From Rhodobacter viridis (lineage in GTDB: Bacteria; Pseudomonadota; Alphaproteobacteria; Rhodobacterales; Rhodobacteraceae), in contig NZ_QJTK01000001.1 in the NCBI RefSeq assembly GCF_003217355.1, positions 612,059 through 676,058 on the forward strand: 64,000 nucleotides of DNA, read 5' to 3'. Position numbers and translations under genes: made by a program. Under the pieces are notes generated by a model. It saw only the letters and a program-made list of their open reading frames with translations, was not told where the DNA came from and ran no database searches. This document shows positions 54,593 through 63,910 of the stretch, in pieces. The number at the start of each line of letters is the position of its first letter. Position 1 is the stretch's first letter.

Positions 54593-55542
54593 CGACCATG
54601 ACCGACCCCGAGATCACGCCCCAGGACGAAGCCGCCCGCGCCGGATGGCTTTACTACGTCGGCGGCCTGACCCAGGATCAGGTCGCGGCCGAGCTTGGGG
54701 TCTCGCGCCAGCGGGCGCAGCGGCTGGTGGCGAAGGCGATGGCCGACGGGCTGGTGCATGTGCGGCTTGAACACAAGATTTCCGCCTGTCTCGATCTCGA
54801 GGTCGATCTGACCCGCCGCTTCGGGCTGAAACTCGCGCGCGTCGTGCCCGCCCTGCCCGCGGGGCTCGAGACCTCGCATGCGACCGCGCCCGCCGCGGCG
54901 CAGGTGCTGGAACGCTATCTCGCCCAGCCCGAGCCGCTGATCATCGCCTTCGGCACCGGCCGCTCGCTCTCGGCCATGGCGTCGGAGGTGATCCGCACCC
55001 CGCATGCGCCGCATCGCATCGTCTCGCTGATTTCGAACATCGCGCCCGACGGCTCGGCCAGCTTCTATGACGTCATCATGCGGATGGCCGACAAGCTGCA
55101 ACTGCCGCATTACCCGATGCTGGTGCCCGTCATCACCGACACGATCGCCGAACGCGCGCTCTTCAACGCGCTGCGCCCGGTGCAGGCGGTGATGGAGCTC
55201 GCCGCGAACGCCGATGTCACCTTCGTCGGCATCGGCCAGATGAACGGCGAGGCCCCGCTTTACAAGGACGGCTTCATCACCCGCAGCCAGCTCGAAGACT
55301 TGCAGCGCGCGGGCGCCGTGGGCGAGATCGTCGGCGGCATCTTTGACGCCGAGGGGCGCTACATCGACACCGAGACGACGCGCCTGATCGGGTCGTTCCG
55401 GATTCCCGCAGGACGGGAAAAGCCGGTGATCGCCATTGCCGCGGGCCTGTCGAAGATCGGCGCGATGCGGGCCGCCCTGAAGGGGCAACTGGTCAACGGC
55501 CTCGTCACCGACGAATCGACGGCGCGGGCGCTTCTGGCCTGA
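54589..55542 (+). CDS. smoC: SorC/DeoR-family polyol operon regulator
   Basis: A 317-residue regulator: N-terminal helix-turn-helix (GLTQDQVAAELGVSRQRAQR, about residues 25-44) and a C-terminal sugar-binding domain of the SorC family (FGTGRSLSAMASEVI, FVGIGQMNGEAPLY, VIAIAAGLSKIGAMRAALKG). It is directly upstream of smoE on the same strand, which fits its known role as the regulator of the Rhodobacter sorbitol/mannitol operon. The name is inferred from this context. Confidence 0.88.
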   Translation: MTTMTDPEITPQDEAARAGWLYYVGGLTQDQVAAELGVSRQRAQRLVAKAMADGLVHVRLEHKISACLDLEVDLTRRFGLKLARVVPALPAGLETSHATAPAAAQVLERYLAQPEPLIIAFGTGRSLSAMASEVIRTPHAPHRIVSLISNIAPDGSASFYDVIMRMADKLQLPHYPMLVPVITDTIAERALFNALRPVQAVMELAANADVTFVGIGQMNGEAPLYKDGFITRSQLEDLQRAGAVGEIVGGIFDAEGRYIDTETTRLIGSFRIPAGREKPVIAIAAGLSKIGAMRAALKGQLVNGLVTDESTARALLA

Positions 55543-55606
55543 GGCGCTTCGCAAACCGCTCAAGAAGCGTCGCAATCCGGTTTTTTATCGCCCAAAAATT
55601 TCCCCG

Positions 55607-55661
55607 TTGACAGATGCGTGACCTTCTGTGAACATTTTCTCATTGGTTGGGCATTTGCTCA
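55607..55661 (+). promoter_or_regulatory. Candidate smo promoter with direct-repeat operator
   Basis: TTGACA (55607-55612) is followed after 17 bases by a weak -10 (GAACAT). Overlapping and following it are two direct repeats, CATTTTCTCA (55633-55642) and CATTTGCTCA (55652-55661), 19 bases apart, within outer arms TGTGAA / CTCACA. These are plausible SmoC sites controlling smoE. Confidence 0.5.
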
Positions 55662-55679
55662 CACTCTGGGAGGAGAACC

Positions 55680-56993
55680 ATGAAGATCACGATCCGGGCG
55701 CTCATGGGCGCCTGCGCGCTTTCTGCGCTTGCAACTGCTGCGTTTGCGGAAACCACCATCACCGTCGCGACCGTGAACAACGGCGACATGGTCCGCATGC
55801 AGGGCCTGATGGACGAATTCTACAAGGCGAACCCCGACATCAAGGTCGAGTGGGTGACGCTTGAGGAAAACGTGCTGCGTCAGAAAGTGACGACCGACAT
55901 CGCCACCAAGGGCGGTCAATACGACGTGATGACCATCGGCACCTACGAAGCGCCGATCTGGGGCAAACAGGGCTGGCTGCTGCCGCTCGACTTCCCGGCC
56001 AGCTACGATGTCGATGACCTTCTGCCCGCGATCCGCAACGGTCTGACGGTTGATGGCAAGCTTTACGCCGCGCCCTTCTACGGCGAAAGCTCGATGATCA
56101 TGTATCGCACCGACCTGATGGCCGAGGCCGGGCTGACGATGCCCGCCGAGCCGACCTGGGACGACGTGAAGGCCGCCGCGAAAGCGATGACCAACAAGGA
56201 CAAGGAAATCTACGGCATCTGCCTGCGCGGCAAGGCCGGTTGGGGCGAGAACATGGCGTTCCTGTCGGCGATGGCCAACAGCTATGGCGCCAAATGGTTC
56301 GACATGGATTGGAAACCCCAGTTCGACGGCGGGCCGTGGAAGGAAACGCTCACCGACTATCTCGACCTGATGACGAATTACGGGCCGCCCGGCGCCTCGA
56401 ACAACGGCTTCAACGAAAACCTCGCGCTGTTCCAGCAAGGCCATTGCGGCATGTGGATCGACGCGACGGTCGCCGCCTCGTTCGTGACCAACCCGAAGGA
56501 CTCGGCCGTGGCCGACAAGGTCGGCTTCGCGCTCGCGCCGAACAAGGCCGGTGTTGCCAAGCATGGCAACTGGCTCTGGGCCTGGAACCTCGCCATTCCG
56601 GCGGGCACCCAGAAAGCGGATGCGGCTCTGAAGTTCGTCGAATGGGCGACGTCGAAAGAGTACACCGCCCTTGTGGCGTCGAAAGAAGGCTGGGCGAACG
56701 TTCCTCCGGGCACCCGCACCTCGCTCTACGAGAACCCGGAATACCAAAAGGTTCCGTTCGCGGCGATGACGCTGAACTCGATCAACGCGGCTGACCCGAC
56801 CCACCCGACCGTGGACGAAGTGCCTTATGTCGGCGTGCAATTCGTGGCGATCCCGGAATTCCAGGGCATCGGCACGGCGGTCGGCCAGCAGTTCTCGGCA
56901 GCACTTGCGGGCACCACCTCGGCGGATGACGCCCTGGCCGCCGCGCAATCGCTGACGACGCGCGAAATGACCAAAGCCGGTTACATCAAGTAA
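55680..56993 (+). CDS. smoE: Polyol-binding protein of ABC importer
   Basis: A 437-residue periplasmic binding protein: signal peptide MKITIRALMGACALSALATA (cut near AFA-ET), then a large two-lobe fold (ATVNNGDMVRMQGLMDEFYK, GICLRGKAGWGENMAFLSAM, CGMWIDATVAASFV). It matches the sorbitol/mannitol-binding protein of Rhodobacter. GGAGGAGAACC precedes ATG 55680. It is followed by a 158-base gap with two strong hairpins. Confidence 0.93.
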   Translation: MKITIRALMGACALSALATAAFAETTITVATVNNGDMVRMQGLMDEFYKANPDIKVEWVTLEENVLRQKVTTDIATKGGQYDVMTIGTYEAPIWGKQGWLLPLDFPASYDVDDLLPAIRNGLTVDGKLYAAPFYGESSMIMYRTDLMAEAGLTMPAEPTWDDVKAAAKAMTNKDKEIYGICLRGKAGWGENMAFLSAMANSYGAKWFDMDWKPQFDGGPWKETLTDYLDLMTNYGPPGASNNGFNENLALFQQGHCGMWIDATVAASFVTNPKDSAVADKVGFALAPNKAGVAKHGNWLWAWNLAIPAGTQKADAALKFVEWATSKEYTALVASKEGWANVPPGTRTSLYENPEYQKVPFAAMTLNSINAADPTHPTVDEVPYVGVQFVAIPEFQGIGTAVGQQFSAALAGTTSADDALAAAQSLTTREMTKAGYIK

Positions 56994-57036
56994 GACCCCC
57001 GGGGTGCGGCCGTCAGGCAGCGCCCTTGGGACAGAC

Positions 57037-57090
57037 GGGGAGGCCCAGGCCTCCCCGCACCCGGTCGGGCTGGGCCAATCGCCCGACCGG
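57037..57090 (+). other. Two stem-loops between smoE and smoF
   Basis: GGGGAGGCC / GGCCTCCCC (57037-57056) and CCGGTCGGGC / GCCCGACCGG (57061-57090, ten-base perfect stem with a ten-base loop). Neither has a T-tract. Such hairpins behind binding-protein genes often stabilise that mRNA so that the binding protein outnumbers the permeases. Confidence 0.7.
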
Positions 57091-57151
57091 CACCTCGGCG
57101 GGGCGGCCTTCCATGCCGCCCGCCATTCCCCCTCTCATGCCGGAGCAGTCG

Positions 57152-58024
57152 ATGTCGACCCAAGCCTCGCGCACCGCAGCCCGTCTGATGATCTCGCCTG
57201 CCGTGATCCTGCTTCTGGGCTGGATGATCGTTCCCCTTGCCATGACGCTGTGGTTTTCGATGCAGCGCTACAACCTGCTCATGCCCGGCATGGGCGGCTT
57301 CACCGGCTTCGACAACTACAGCTATTTCCTGACCGATCCGGCCTTCTTCGACGCGATCAAGAACACGCTGGTGCTGGTTCTGGGCGTCCTTGCCATCACC
57401 ACGGTCGGCGGGCTTTTGCTGGCGCTGCTGCTGGATCAACCCTTCTGGGGCCAAGGCATCGTGCGCGTCCTTGTCATCGCGCCCTTCTTCGTCATGCCCA
57501 CCGTTTCGGCGCTGGTCTGGAAGAACATGTTCATGAACCCGGTAAACGGTGTCTTCGCCCATCTGGCGAAGAGCATCGGCCTGCAACCCTATGACTTCCT
57601 TGCGCAATCACCGCTTGCCTCGATCGTGCTGATCGTCGCTTGGCAGTGGCTGCCCTTTGCCACGCTGATCCTGCTCACCGCGCTGCAATCGCTCGACAGC
57701 GAGCAGCTCGAAGCCGCCGAAATGGACGGCGCCGGTCCGATCTCGCGCTTTTTCTACGTGATGCTGCCGCACCTCGCCCGCGCCATCACCGTGGTGATCC
57801 TGATCCAGACGATCTTCCTGCTCTCGACCTTCGCCGAGATCCTCGTCACCACGAACGGCGGCCCCGGAACGGCCTCGACCACGCTCACCTATCTCGTCTA
57901 CGTCCAGTCGCTGCTGCAATTCGACGTGGGCTCGGGCGCGGCGGGCGGCATCGTTGCAGTCGTTCTGGCCAATATCGTCGCGATCTTCCTGATGCGGATG
58001 ATCGGCAAGAACCTGGAGAATTGA
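57152..58024 (+). CDS. smoF: Polyol ABC transporter permease
   Basis: A 290-residue permease of the MalF-type with six predicted helices and the EAA loop around EAAEMDGAGPISRFFYVMLP (ATPase contact). ATG 57152 (MSTQASRTAARLM) is chosen, with GGAGC upstream; ATG 57137 is a close alternative. Pairs with SmoG. Confidence 0.92.
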   Translation: MSTQASRTAARLMISPAVILLLGWMIVPLAMTLWFSMQRYNLLMPGMGGFTGFDNYSYFLTDPAFFDAIKNTLVLVLGVLAITTVGGLLLALLLDQPFWGQGIVRVLVIAPFFVMPTVSALVWKNMFMNPVNGVFAHLAKSIGLQPYDFLAQSPLASIVLIVAWQWLPFATLILLTALQSLDSEQLEAAEMDGAGPISRFFYVMLPHLARAITVVILIQTIFLLSTFAEILVTTNGGPGTASTTLTYLVYVQSLLQFDVGSGAAGGIVAVVLANIVAIFLMRMIGKNLEN

Positions 58025-58027
58025 GCC

Positions 58028-58858
58028 ATGGCCCGCGCCGTCACCCCCCGCCGCAAAGCCCTTGTCACCGTCCTTGCTTGGACGATCGGGCTGGCGCTGT
58101 TCTTCCCGATCCTCTGGACGGTGATCCTGTCCTTCAAGACCGAGGGCGACGCCATCGCCTCGCCGCTGACCGTGCTGACCACGCCCTTCACGCTCGAAAG
58201 CTATCATGTGGTGCAGGACCGCTCGAACTATTTCCTGCACTTCTGGAACTCGGTGGTGATTTCGCTTGGCTCCACCCTGTTCGCGCTTGTCGTCGCGATC
58301 CCCGCCGCCTGGGCGATGGCCTTCGTGCCGGGACCGAAGACGAAAGACCTGCTGATGTGGATGCTGTCCACCAAGATGATGCCCGCCGTAGGCGTTCTGG
58401 TGCCGATCTACCTTCTGTTCCGCGATCTTGGCCTTCTCGACAGCCGCATCGGTCTGGTCGTGGTGCTGATGCTGATGAACCTGCCGATCGTCGTCTGGAT
58501 GCTTTACACCTATTTCCGCGAAATCCCGGGCGAGATCCTGGAAGCCGCGCGGATGGACGGGGCGACGCTGAAAGACGAGCTGATCCATGTTCTGACGCCG
58601 ATGGCCGTGCCCGGCATCGCCTCGACGCTGCTTTTGAACGTTATCCTCGCCTGGAACGAGGCCTTCTGGACGCTGCAACTGACGACTTCCAAGGCCGCCC
58701 CCCTCACCACCTTCATCGCCGGCTATTCCAGCCCCGAAGGTCTTTTCTACGCAAAACTCTCTGCCGCCTCGACGCTGGCCATCGCACCGATCCTGATCCT
58801 GGGCTGGTTCAGCCAGAAACAGCTGGTGCGCGGTCTGACCTTCGGCGCCGTGAAGTAA
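58028..58858 (+). CDS. smoG: Polyol ABC transporter permease
   Basis: A 276-residue MalG-type permease with six helices, the first being [20 protein letters not shown], and the EAA loop [20 protein letters not shown]. It begins three bases after smoF and is followed by smoK after ten bases. Confidence 0.93.
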   Translation: MARAVTPRRKALVTVLAWTIGLALFFPILWTVILSFKTEGDAIASPLTVLTTPFTLESYHVVQDRSNYFLHFWNSVVISLGSTLFALVVAIPAAWAMAFVPGPKTKDLLMWMLSTKMMPAVGVLVPIYLLFRDLGLLDSRIGLVVVLMLMNLPIVVWMLYTYFREIPGEILEAARMDGATLKDELIHVLTPMAVPGIASTLLLNVILAWNEAFWTLQLTTSKAAPLTTFIAGYSSPEGLFYAKLSAASTLAIAPILILGWFSQKQLVRGLTFGAVK

Positions 58859-58868
58859 GGAGCCAATC

Positions 58869-59863
<995 letters not shown>

Positions 59864-59867
<4 letters not shown>

Positions 59868-60625
59868 GACTGCAAGGCAAACGCGCCCTGATCACTGGCG
59901 CCGCACGCGGCATCGGGCGGGTCTTCGCGGAAAGCTACCTGCGCGAGGGCGCCCATGTCACCATCGGCGACATCAACCTTGAAGGGGCACAGAAGACCGC
60001 CGCGGAAATCGGCTGCGCGGCCGTGCATCTCGATGTGACCTCGCAAGCCTCGATCGACGCCGCGATGGCATCGATGCGGGCGGGCGGCGGCATCGACATC
60101 CTGATCAACAACGCCGCGATCTTCACCGCCGCGCCGATCGACGAGATCACCCGCAATGACTATGACCGCGTCTTCGCGATCAACGTCGCAGGCACGCTTT
60201 TCACGCTGCAAGCGGCGGCGAAGGAAATGATCGCCCAAGGGCGCGGCGGCAAGATCATCAACATGGCGTCCCAAGCCGGGCGTCGTGGCGAAAGCCTTGT
60301 CGCGGTCTATTGCGCCTCTAAAGCCGCGGTGATCAGCCTGACGCAATCGGCCGGGCTGAACCTGATCGCGCATGGCATCAACGTCAACGCCATCGCGCCG
60401 GGCGTGGTCGATGGCGAGCATTGGGACGGCGTCGACGCCTTCTTTGCGAAATACGAACAGAAGCCCTTGGGCCAGAAGAAGAAAGAGGTCGGCGCCTCCG
60501 TCCCCTTCGGCCGCATGGGAACTGCCGCGGACCTCACCGGCATGGCGATCTTCCTTGCCACCCCCGAGGCCGATTACATCGTCGCCCAGACGTATAACGT
60601 CGATGGCGGCAACTGGATGAGCTGA
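59864..60625 (+). CDS. smoS: Sorbitol dehydrogenase (short-chain type)
   Basis: A 253-residue SDR oxidising D-glucitol to D-fructose (and related polyols). Cofactor loop [13 protein letters not shown], Ser in [12 protein letters not shown] and the Tyr-Lys pair in [12 protein letters not shown] are present, with [20 protein letters not shown] characteristic of the polyol group. GGAGGAG precedes ATG 59864. Next comes mtlK. Confidence 0.93.
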
Positions 60626-60628
60626 ATC

Positions 60629-62095
60629 ATGACCCTTTCGAACGCTACGCTTTCCGCCCTGCCCGCCACCGTCGCCGCGCCGCGCTATGACCGCGCGAAG
60701 CTGACGCCGGGCATCGTCCATATCGGGCTTGGCAACTTCCACCGCGCGCATCAGGCGGTCTATCTCGATGACCTCTTCGCGCTGGGCGAAGGCCATGACT
60801 GGGCGCTGATCGGCGCCGGTGTCCGCGCCCCCGACGCCGCGATGCGCGAGACCCTGCTGGCGCAGGATTGCCTGTCCTCGGTGATCGAACTGGCGCCGGG
60901 CGCCCATTCCGCCCGCGTGATCGGCGCGATGGTGGATTTCGTCGCGGTCGAGCCCGGCAATGCCGCGCTCATCGCCACGATGGCGCGGCCGGAAATCCGC
61001 ATCGTCTCGCTCACCGTGACCGAGGGCGGCTATTACATCGACCCGAACACCGGCACGTTCTCACCCGATCACCCGGACATCAAGGCCGATGCCGCGAACC
61101 CTGCTGCGCCGAACACCGCCTTTGGCGCGATCATCGCCGCGCTGAAGGCCCGCCGCGCCGCGGGCGTGCAGCCCTTCACCGTGATGTGCTGCGACAACGT
61201 CCCCCATAACGGCAACGTCACCCGCGACGCGGTGGTGGGTCTGGCCCGGCTGTCCGACGCGGACCTGGCGGACTGGATCTTTGCCTCGGTCGCCTTCCCG
61301 AATTCGATGGTCGACCGCATCACCCCGGCCACCGGCGAGCGCGAACGCAAGATGGCCGCCGATCTTGGCCTCGCGGATGCCGCGCCCGTCACCTGCGAAA
61401 CCTTCCGGCAATGGGTGATCGAGGACAAGTTCCCCGCCGGCCGCCCCGCGCTCGAAAAGGTCGGCGTCACCTTCACGCCGCATGTCGACAAGTTCGAGAC
61501 GATGAAGATCCGCATCCTGAACGGCGGCCATGCGATCATCGCCTATCCGGGCGGGCTGAACGACATCCATTTCGTGCATGAAGACATGGCCGATGCGCAG
61601 ATCCGCGCCTTCCTCAACCGCGTGCTGACGGCGGAAGTGCTGCCGATCGTGCCGCCGGTGCCCGGGCAGGATCTGAACGATTACAAGGCGCTGATCATCG
61701 AGCGCTTCTCGAACCCCGAGGTGGCCGACACCGTGCGCCGCCTCTGCCTTGACGGCTCGAACCGGCAGCCGAAATTCATCATCCCCTCGATCCGCGACCG
61801 CATCGCGACGGGTGGCAGCTTCGACGGGCTGGTGCTCCTCTCCGCGCTCTGGTGCCGCTACTGCTACGGCACGACGGAATCGGGCGCGGTGATCGAGCCG
61901 AACGATCCGAACTGGGACCGTCTGGTGGCCGTGTCGAAAGCCGCGAAAGAACGACCGGCAGCCTGGCTCGAGATGGAAGACATCTACGCCGATGTCGGCC
62001 GCAACCCGGCGGTGATCGAAAGCTTCACCACGGCACTGAAAGCGATCTGGGCGCGCGGCTCGCGCGCGGTGATCGCGGACTATCTGGGGCAGTAA
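60629..62095 (+). CDS. mtlK: Mannitol 2-dehydrogenase (long-chain)
   Basis: A 488-residue NAD-dependent dehydrogenase oxidising mannitol to fructose. Signature HIGLGNFHRAHQAVYLDDL near the N-terminus and the catalytic-lysine region KFETMKIRILNGGHAIIAYP (about residues 288-307) define the family. It starts three bases after smoS and ends the operon; no fructokinase gene follows in this window. Confidence 0.96.
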   Translation: MTLSNATLSALPATVAAPRYDRAKLTPGIVHIGLGNFHRAHQAVYLDDLFALGEGHDWALIGAGVRAPDAAMRETLLAQDCLSSVIELAPGAHSARVIGAMVDFVAVEPGNAALIATMARPEIRIVSLTVTEGGYYIDPNTGTFSPDHPDIKADAANPAAPNTAFGAIIAALKARRAAGVQPFTVMCCDNVPHNGNVTRDAVVGLARLSDADLADWIFASVAFPNSMVDRITPATGERERKMAADLGLADAAPVTCETFRQWVIEDKFPAGRPALEKVGVTFTPHVDKFETMKIRILNGGHAIIAYPGGLNDIHFVHEDMADAQIRAFLNRVLTAEVLPIVPPVPGQDLNDYKALIIERFSNPEVADTVRRLCLDGSNRQPKFIIPSIRDRIATGGSFDGLVLLSALWCRYCYGTTESGAVIEPNDPNWDRLVAVSKAAKERPAAWLEMEDIYADVGRNPAVIESFTTALKAIWARGSRAVIADYLGQ

Positions 62096-62122
62096 CTCTC
62101 CTCACCCTCCGCCCCGGAAAAG

Positions 62123-62160
62123 GCGGCCCCGCACCTCCCGGGCGGGGCCGCTTGCTTTTC
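62123..62160 (+). terminator. Rho-independent terminator of the smo-mtlK operon
   Basis: A ten-base stem GCGGCCCCGC / GCGGGGCCGC with nine-base loop, followed by TTGCTTTTC, 27 bases after the mtlK stop. Confidence 0.85.
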
Positions 62161-62197
62161 AAAAGCCGGGCGAAATGCCCCCCCCGACCAGCCCCTT

Positions 62198-62242
62198 CAT
62201 CTTGCCTCAAATATCCCGGGGGTGCGGGGGCGGAGCCCCCGT
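62198..62242. repeat. Intergenic repeat unit at the edge of the prophage remnant
   Basis: TCATCTTGCCTCAAATATCC followed by CGGGGG and the hairpin CGGGGGC GGA GCCCCCG. Same type as the units near 6.3 and 36.3 kb; it is the last host-like landmark before the phage-derived sequence. Confidence 0.75.
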
Positions 62243-62325
62243 GTTGTCTTTCAGTTCCTGCCAAACGTCATTTCATAACTGTTGGTGCAAGCTGGGGAAT
62301 TCTGGGAACAGCTGAGAGCAGGCGG

Positions 62326-62661
62326 TTACAGGTGGGAGCCGGGCAGGTGCTTTCCGATCCGGTGCCACCAGCGATGCAGGGCGGATACGCTCGTTTGCCG
62401 ATCGGGCGGGAACTGGTGGCGCACCGCCTCAACCACCTCGGCGAAGGTCATGGCTGCGATGCGCTCGGTGATGAAGGCGCGCAACTCCGGGTCAGCCTCG
62501 ATCTTAGAGGCGCGCCCAGGACGATGCGCGCGAACGTGATCGGTCCCGGCGCGAGAGGCGTGCATCGCGGTGAATGCCCCTTGAAGCAGGCTTTCGAGAG
62601 CATTCAAGGCGGTTTGCACCGCCGTCAGAGCGGCTTGCACCTGGTCTTGTGGCTCACTCAT
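62326..62661 (-). CDS. Small phage-like protein, possible DNA-binding
   Basis: A 111-residue protein with a helical N-terminus (VQAALTAVQTALNALESLLQ) and a C-terminal segment (ELRAFITERIAAMTFAEVVE ... SVSALHRWWHRIGKHLPG) that resembles helix-turn-helix domains able to contact DNA. It overlaps the Mor-like gene by four bases (ATGA). I do not recognise a named family; the phage link is from context. Confidence 0.6.
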   Translation of the reverse strand: MSEPQDQVQAALTAVQTALNALESLLQGAFTAMHASRAGTDHVRAHRPGRASKIEADPELRAFITERIAAMTFAEVVEAVRHQFPPDRQTSVSALHRWWHRIGKHLPGSHL

Positions 62662-63056
62662 TGCGCATCCTTGCCATTGCCGATCCATCCGGACGGCCAC
62701 GGGTTCACCCGATCGTCCAGCCACCGCACCACGGTCACATCCGCTACCCGGATCCGTCGGGCGATTTGCGCGACGGCAAAGCCCTTCCAGGCGAGCACCT
62801 TGGCAAGCCATTTGTTGGCCAAGGGAATGCGGGTGTGAGCGACGGCGAGCGCATCGCCCAGGGCGATCAGGCGTTCCACGCCCCCGAGTTGCGCCGCAGC
62901 CCCGTCGATGGGCCTGCGGTCCGATGTCGTGGGGAAAGTGACGTAAGCACCCCCAAAGGCCAGAAAGAACTCGATCGCCAGATCGACGCCCAGAACTTCG
63001 ACATAGGGCGCGATGTTCGCGGGCGGGGGCGGCGAGGGGCGTTGCAGCTCGTTCAT
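62658..63056 (-). CDS. Mor-family-like phage transcription regulator
   Basis: A 132-residue protein. The dimerisation segment YVEVLGVDLAIEFFLAFGGA followed by YVTFP is the Mor/C pattern (helix, Gly-Gly, then a Val-Thr-Phe-Pro strand), and residues about 90-120 (GFAVAQIARRIRVADVTVVR) form a helix-turn-helix. In phage Mu, Mor activates middle transcription. Some positions differ from typical Mor, so the call is tentative. Confidence 0.65.
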   Translation of the reverse strand: MNELQRPSPPPPANIAPYVEVLGVDLAIEFFLAFGGAYVTFPTTSDRRPIDGAAAQLGGVERLIALGDALAVAHTRIPLANKWLAKVLAWKGFAVAQIARRIRVADVTVVRWLDDRVNPWPSGWIGNGKDAQ

Positions 63057-63186
63057 GTCGGCGATCTCGGCATGTGAAGTGGAACGATGCCCCCACCAGA
63101 ACCCAGCATGCATCCGGGCGTGGGCATCACTGGCGGCTCGTCCTCCGCCGCAAGGTCGGGTGCCCCAACCAGCACCCGCCCCTGTT

Positions 63187-63906
63187 TCAGCTGTTCAGCG
63201 CATCCGGCGACAAGCCGATCTGCGCGCAGATCGCCGCCGCTTCGGCCGAATGTGCCGCCTTTTCGGAAGCTGTCCCGAAAGCGTTGCCAAGCGTGACCGG
63301 CCGCGAAAGATGCGCAAAGGGCGCGGGCGACTTCGCCGGGAAATCGTCGAACAGCGCCGGGTCTTGCCGACACAGGGCGGTTGCCCAGGGGCGCATCGCG
63401 GGCGTGATATGCCCCTCCTTGATGGCCGCACCGATCTTCGCATCGGCCTCGGTCTCGCGCATGGTGGCGATCTGCGCCTTGCGATCTTCCAGAAGGTCGC
63501 GCACCACTTCGATCGGCACGAACCGCGACGGGTCGGGTATCTGGCTTGCGACGGCGTCGGCTGCGGGCTTTTTCTGCATCTGCGCAATCAGCGCGGCAAG
63601 CACCGCCTCGGCGTCACTGTCTTCGGGCAGACCGAGCGACGCCGCGAGTTTCGCCAGAATCGCGGGGTCGATCGTTCCGCCTCCGGTGTCCGTGGTCTTC
63701 GGTTGCGGCGCTGCGAACGCTTCGGGGGTGGCCATGTCGCTTTCCTCGCTGGCAAGAGCGGTCAGGTGAAGGTTCGGGTTGTGGACGAGGCCCGCGCCCT
63801 TCAGGCGCAGAACCTCTTTCGCGTTCTGGTCAAAGGTGAAGGCGGGGCTGAGATAGCGATATTCACGCTTGGCGATCATTTCGCCAGCCGTTGCCGTCCA
63901 TTCCAT
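63187..63906 (-). pseudogene. 5'-truncated Mu-like protease/scaffold (gene I-type)
   Basis: The reading frame (239 codons from ATG 63906) begins in mid-domain: MIAKREYRYLSPAFTFDQ, VLRLKGAGLVHNPNLHLTAL is the C-terminal end of the Mu I-type protease domain, followed by an Ala/Pro linker and the scaffold-like coiled part ending SPDALNS. The N-terminal catalytic half is missing and is replaced by the end of an IS3 element four bases upstream of the ATG. The protein, if made, would be only the scaffold part. Confidence 0.8.
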
Positions 63907-63910
63907 GGCC

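Larger units (their letters stand above)
62326..63906 (-). mobile_element. Mu-like prophage remnant
   Basis: Three minus-strand genes with Mu-phage character (protease/scaffold fragment, Mor-like regulator, small helix-turn-helix-like protein) lie together with no portal, terminase or transposase. The protease gene lacks its N-terminal half at the IS3 junction. Mor-type genes normally lie upstream of the head genes in Mu, so the order here suggests deletion or rearrangement. Confidence 0.7.

Noticed and set aside
63053..63373. A further small prophage gene between the Mor-like and protease genes
   Set aside because: The frame mostly overlaps the protease fragment in another frame and lacks a ribosome site; only about 45 residues lie in the gap.
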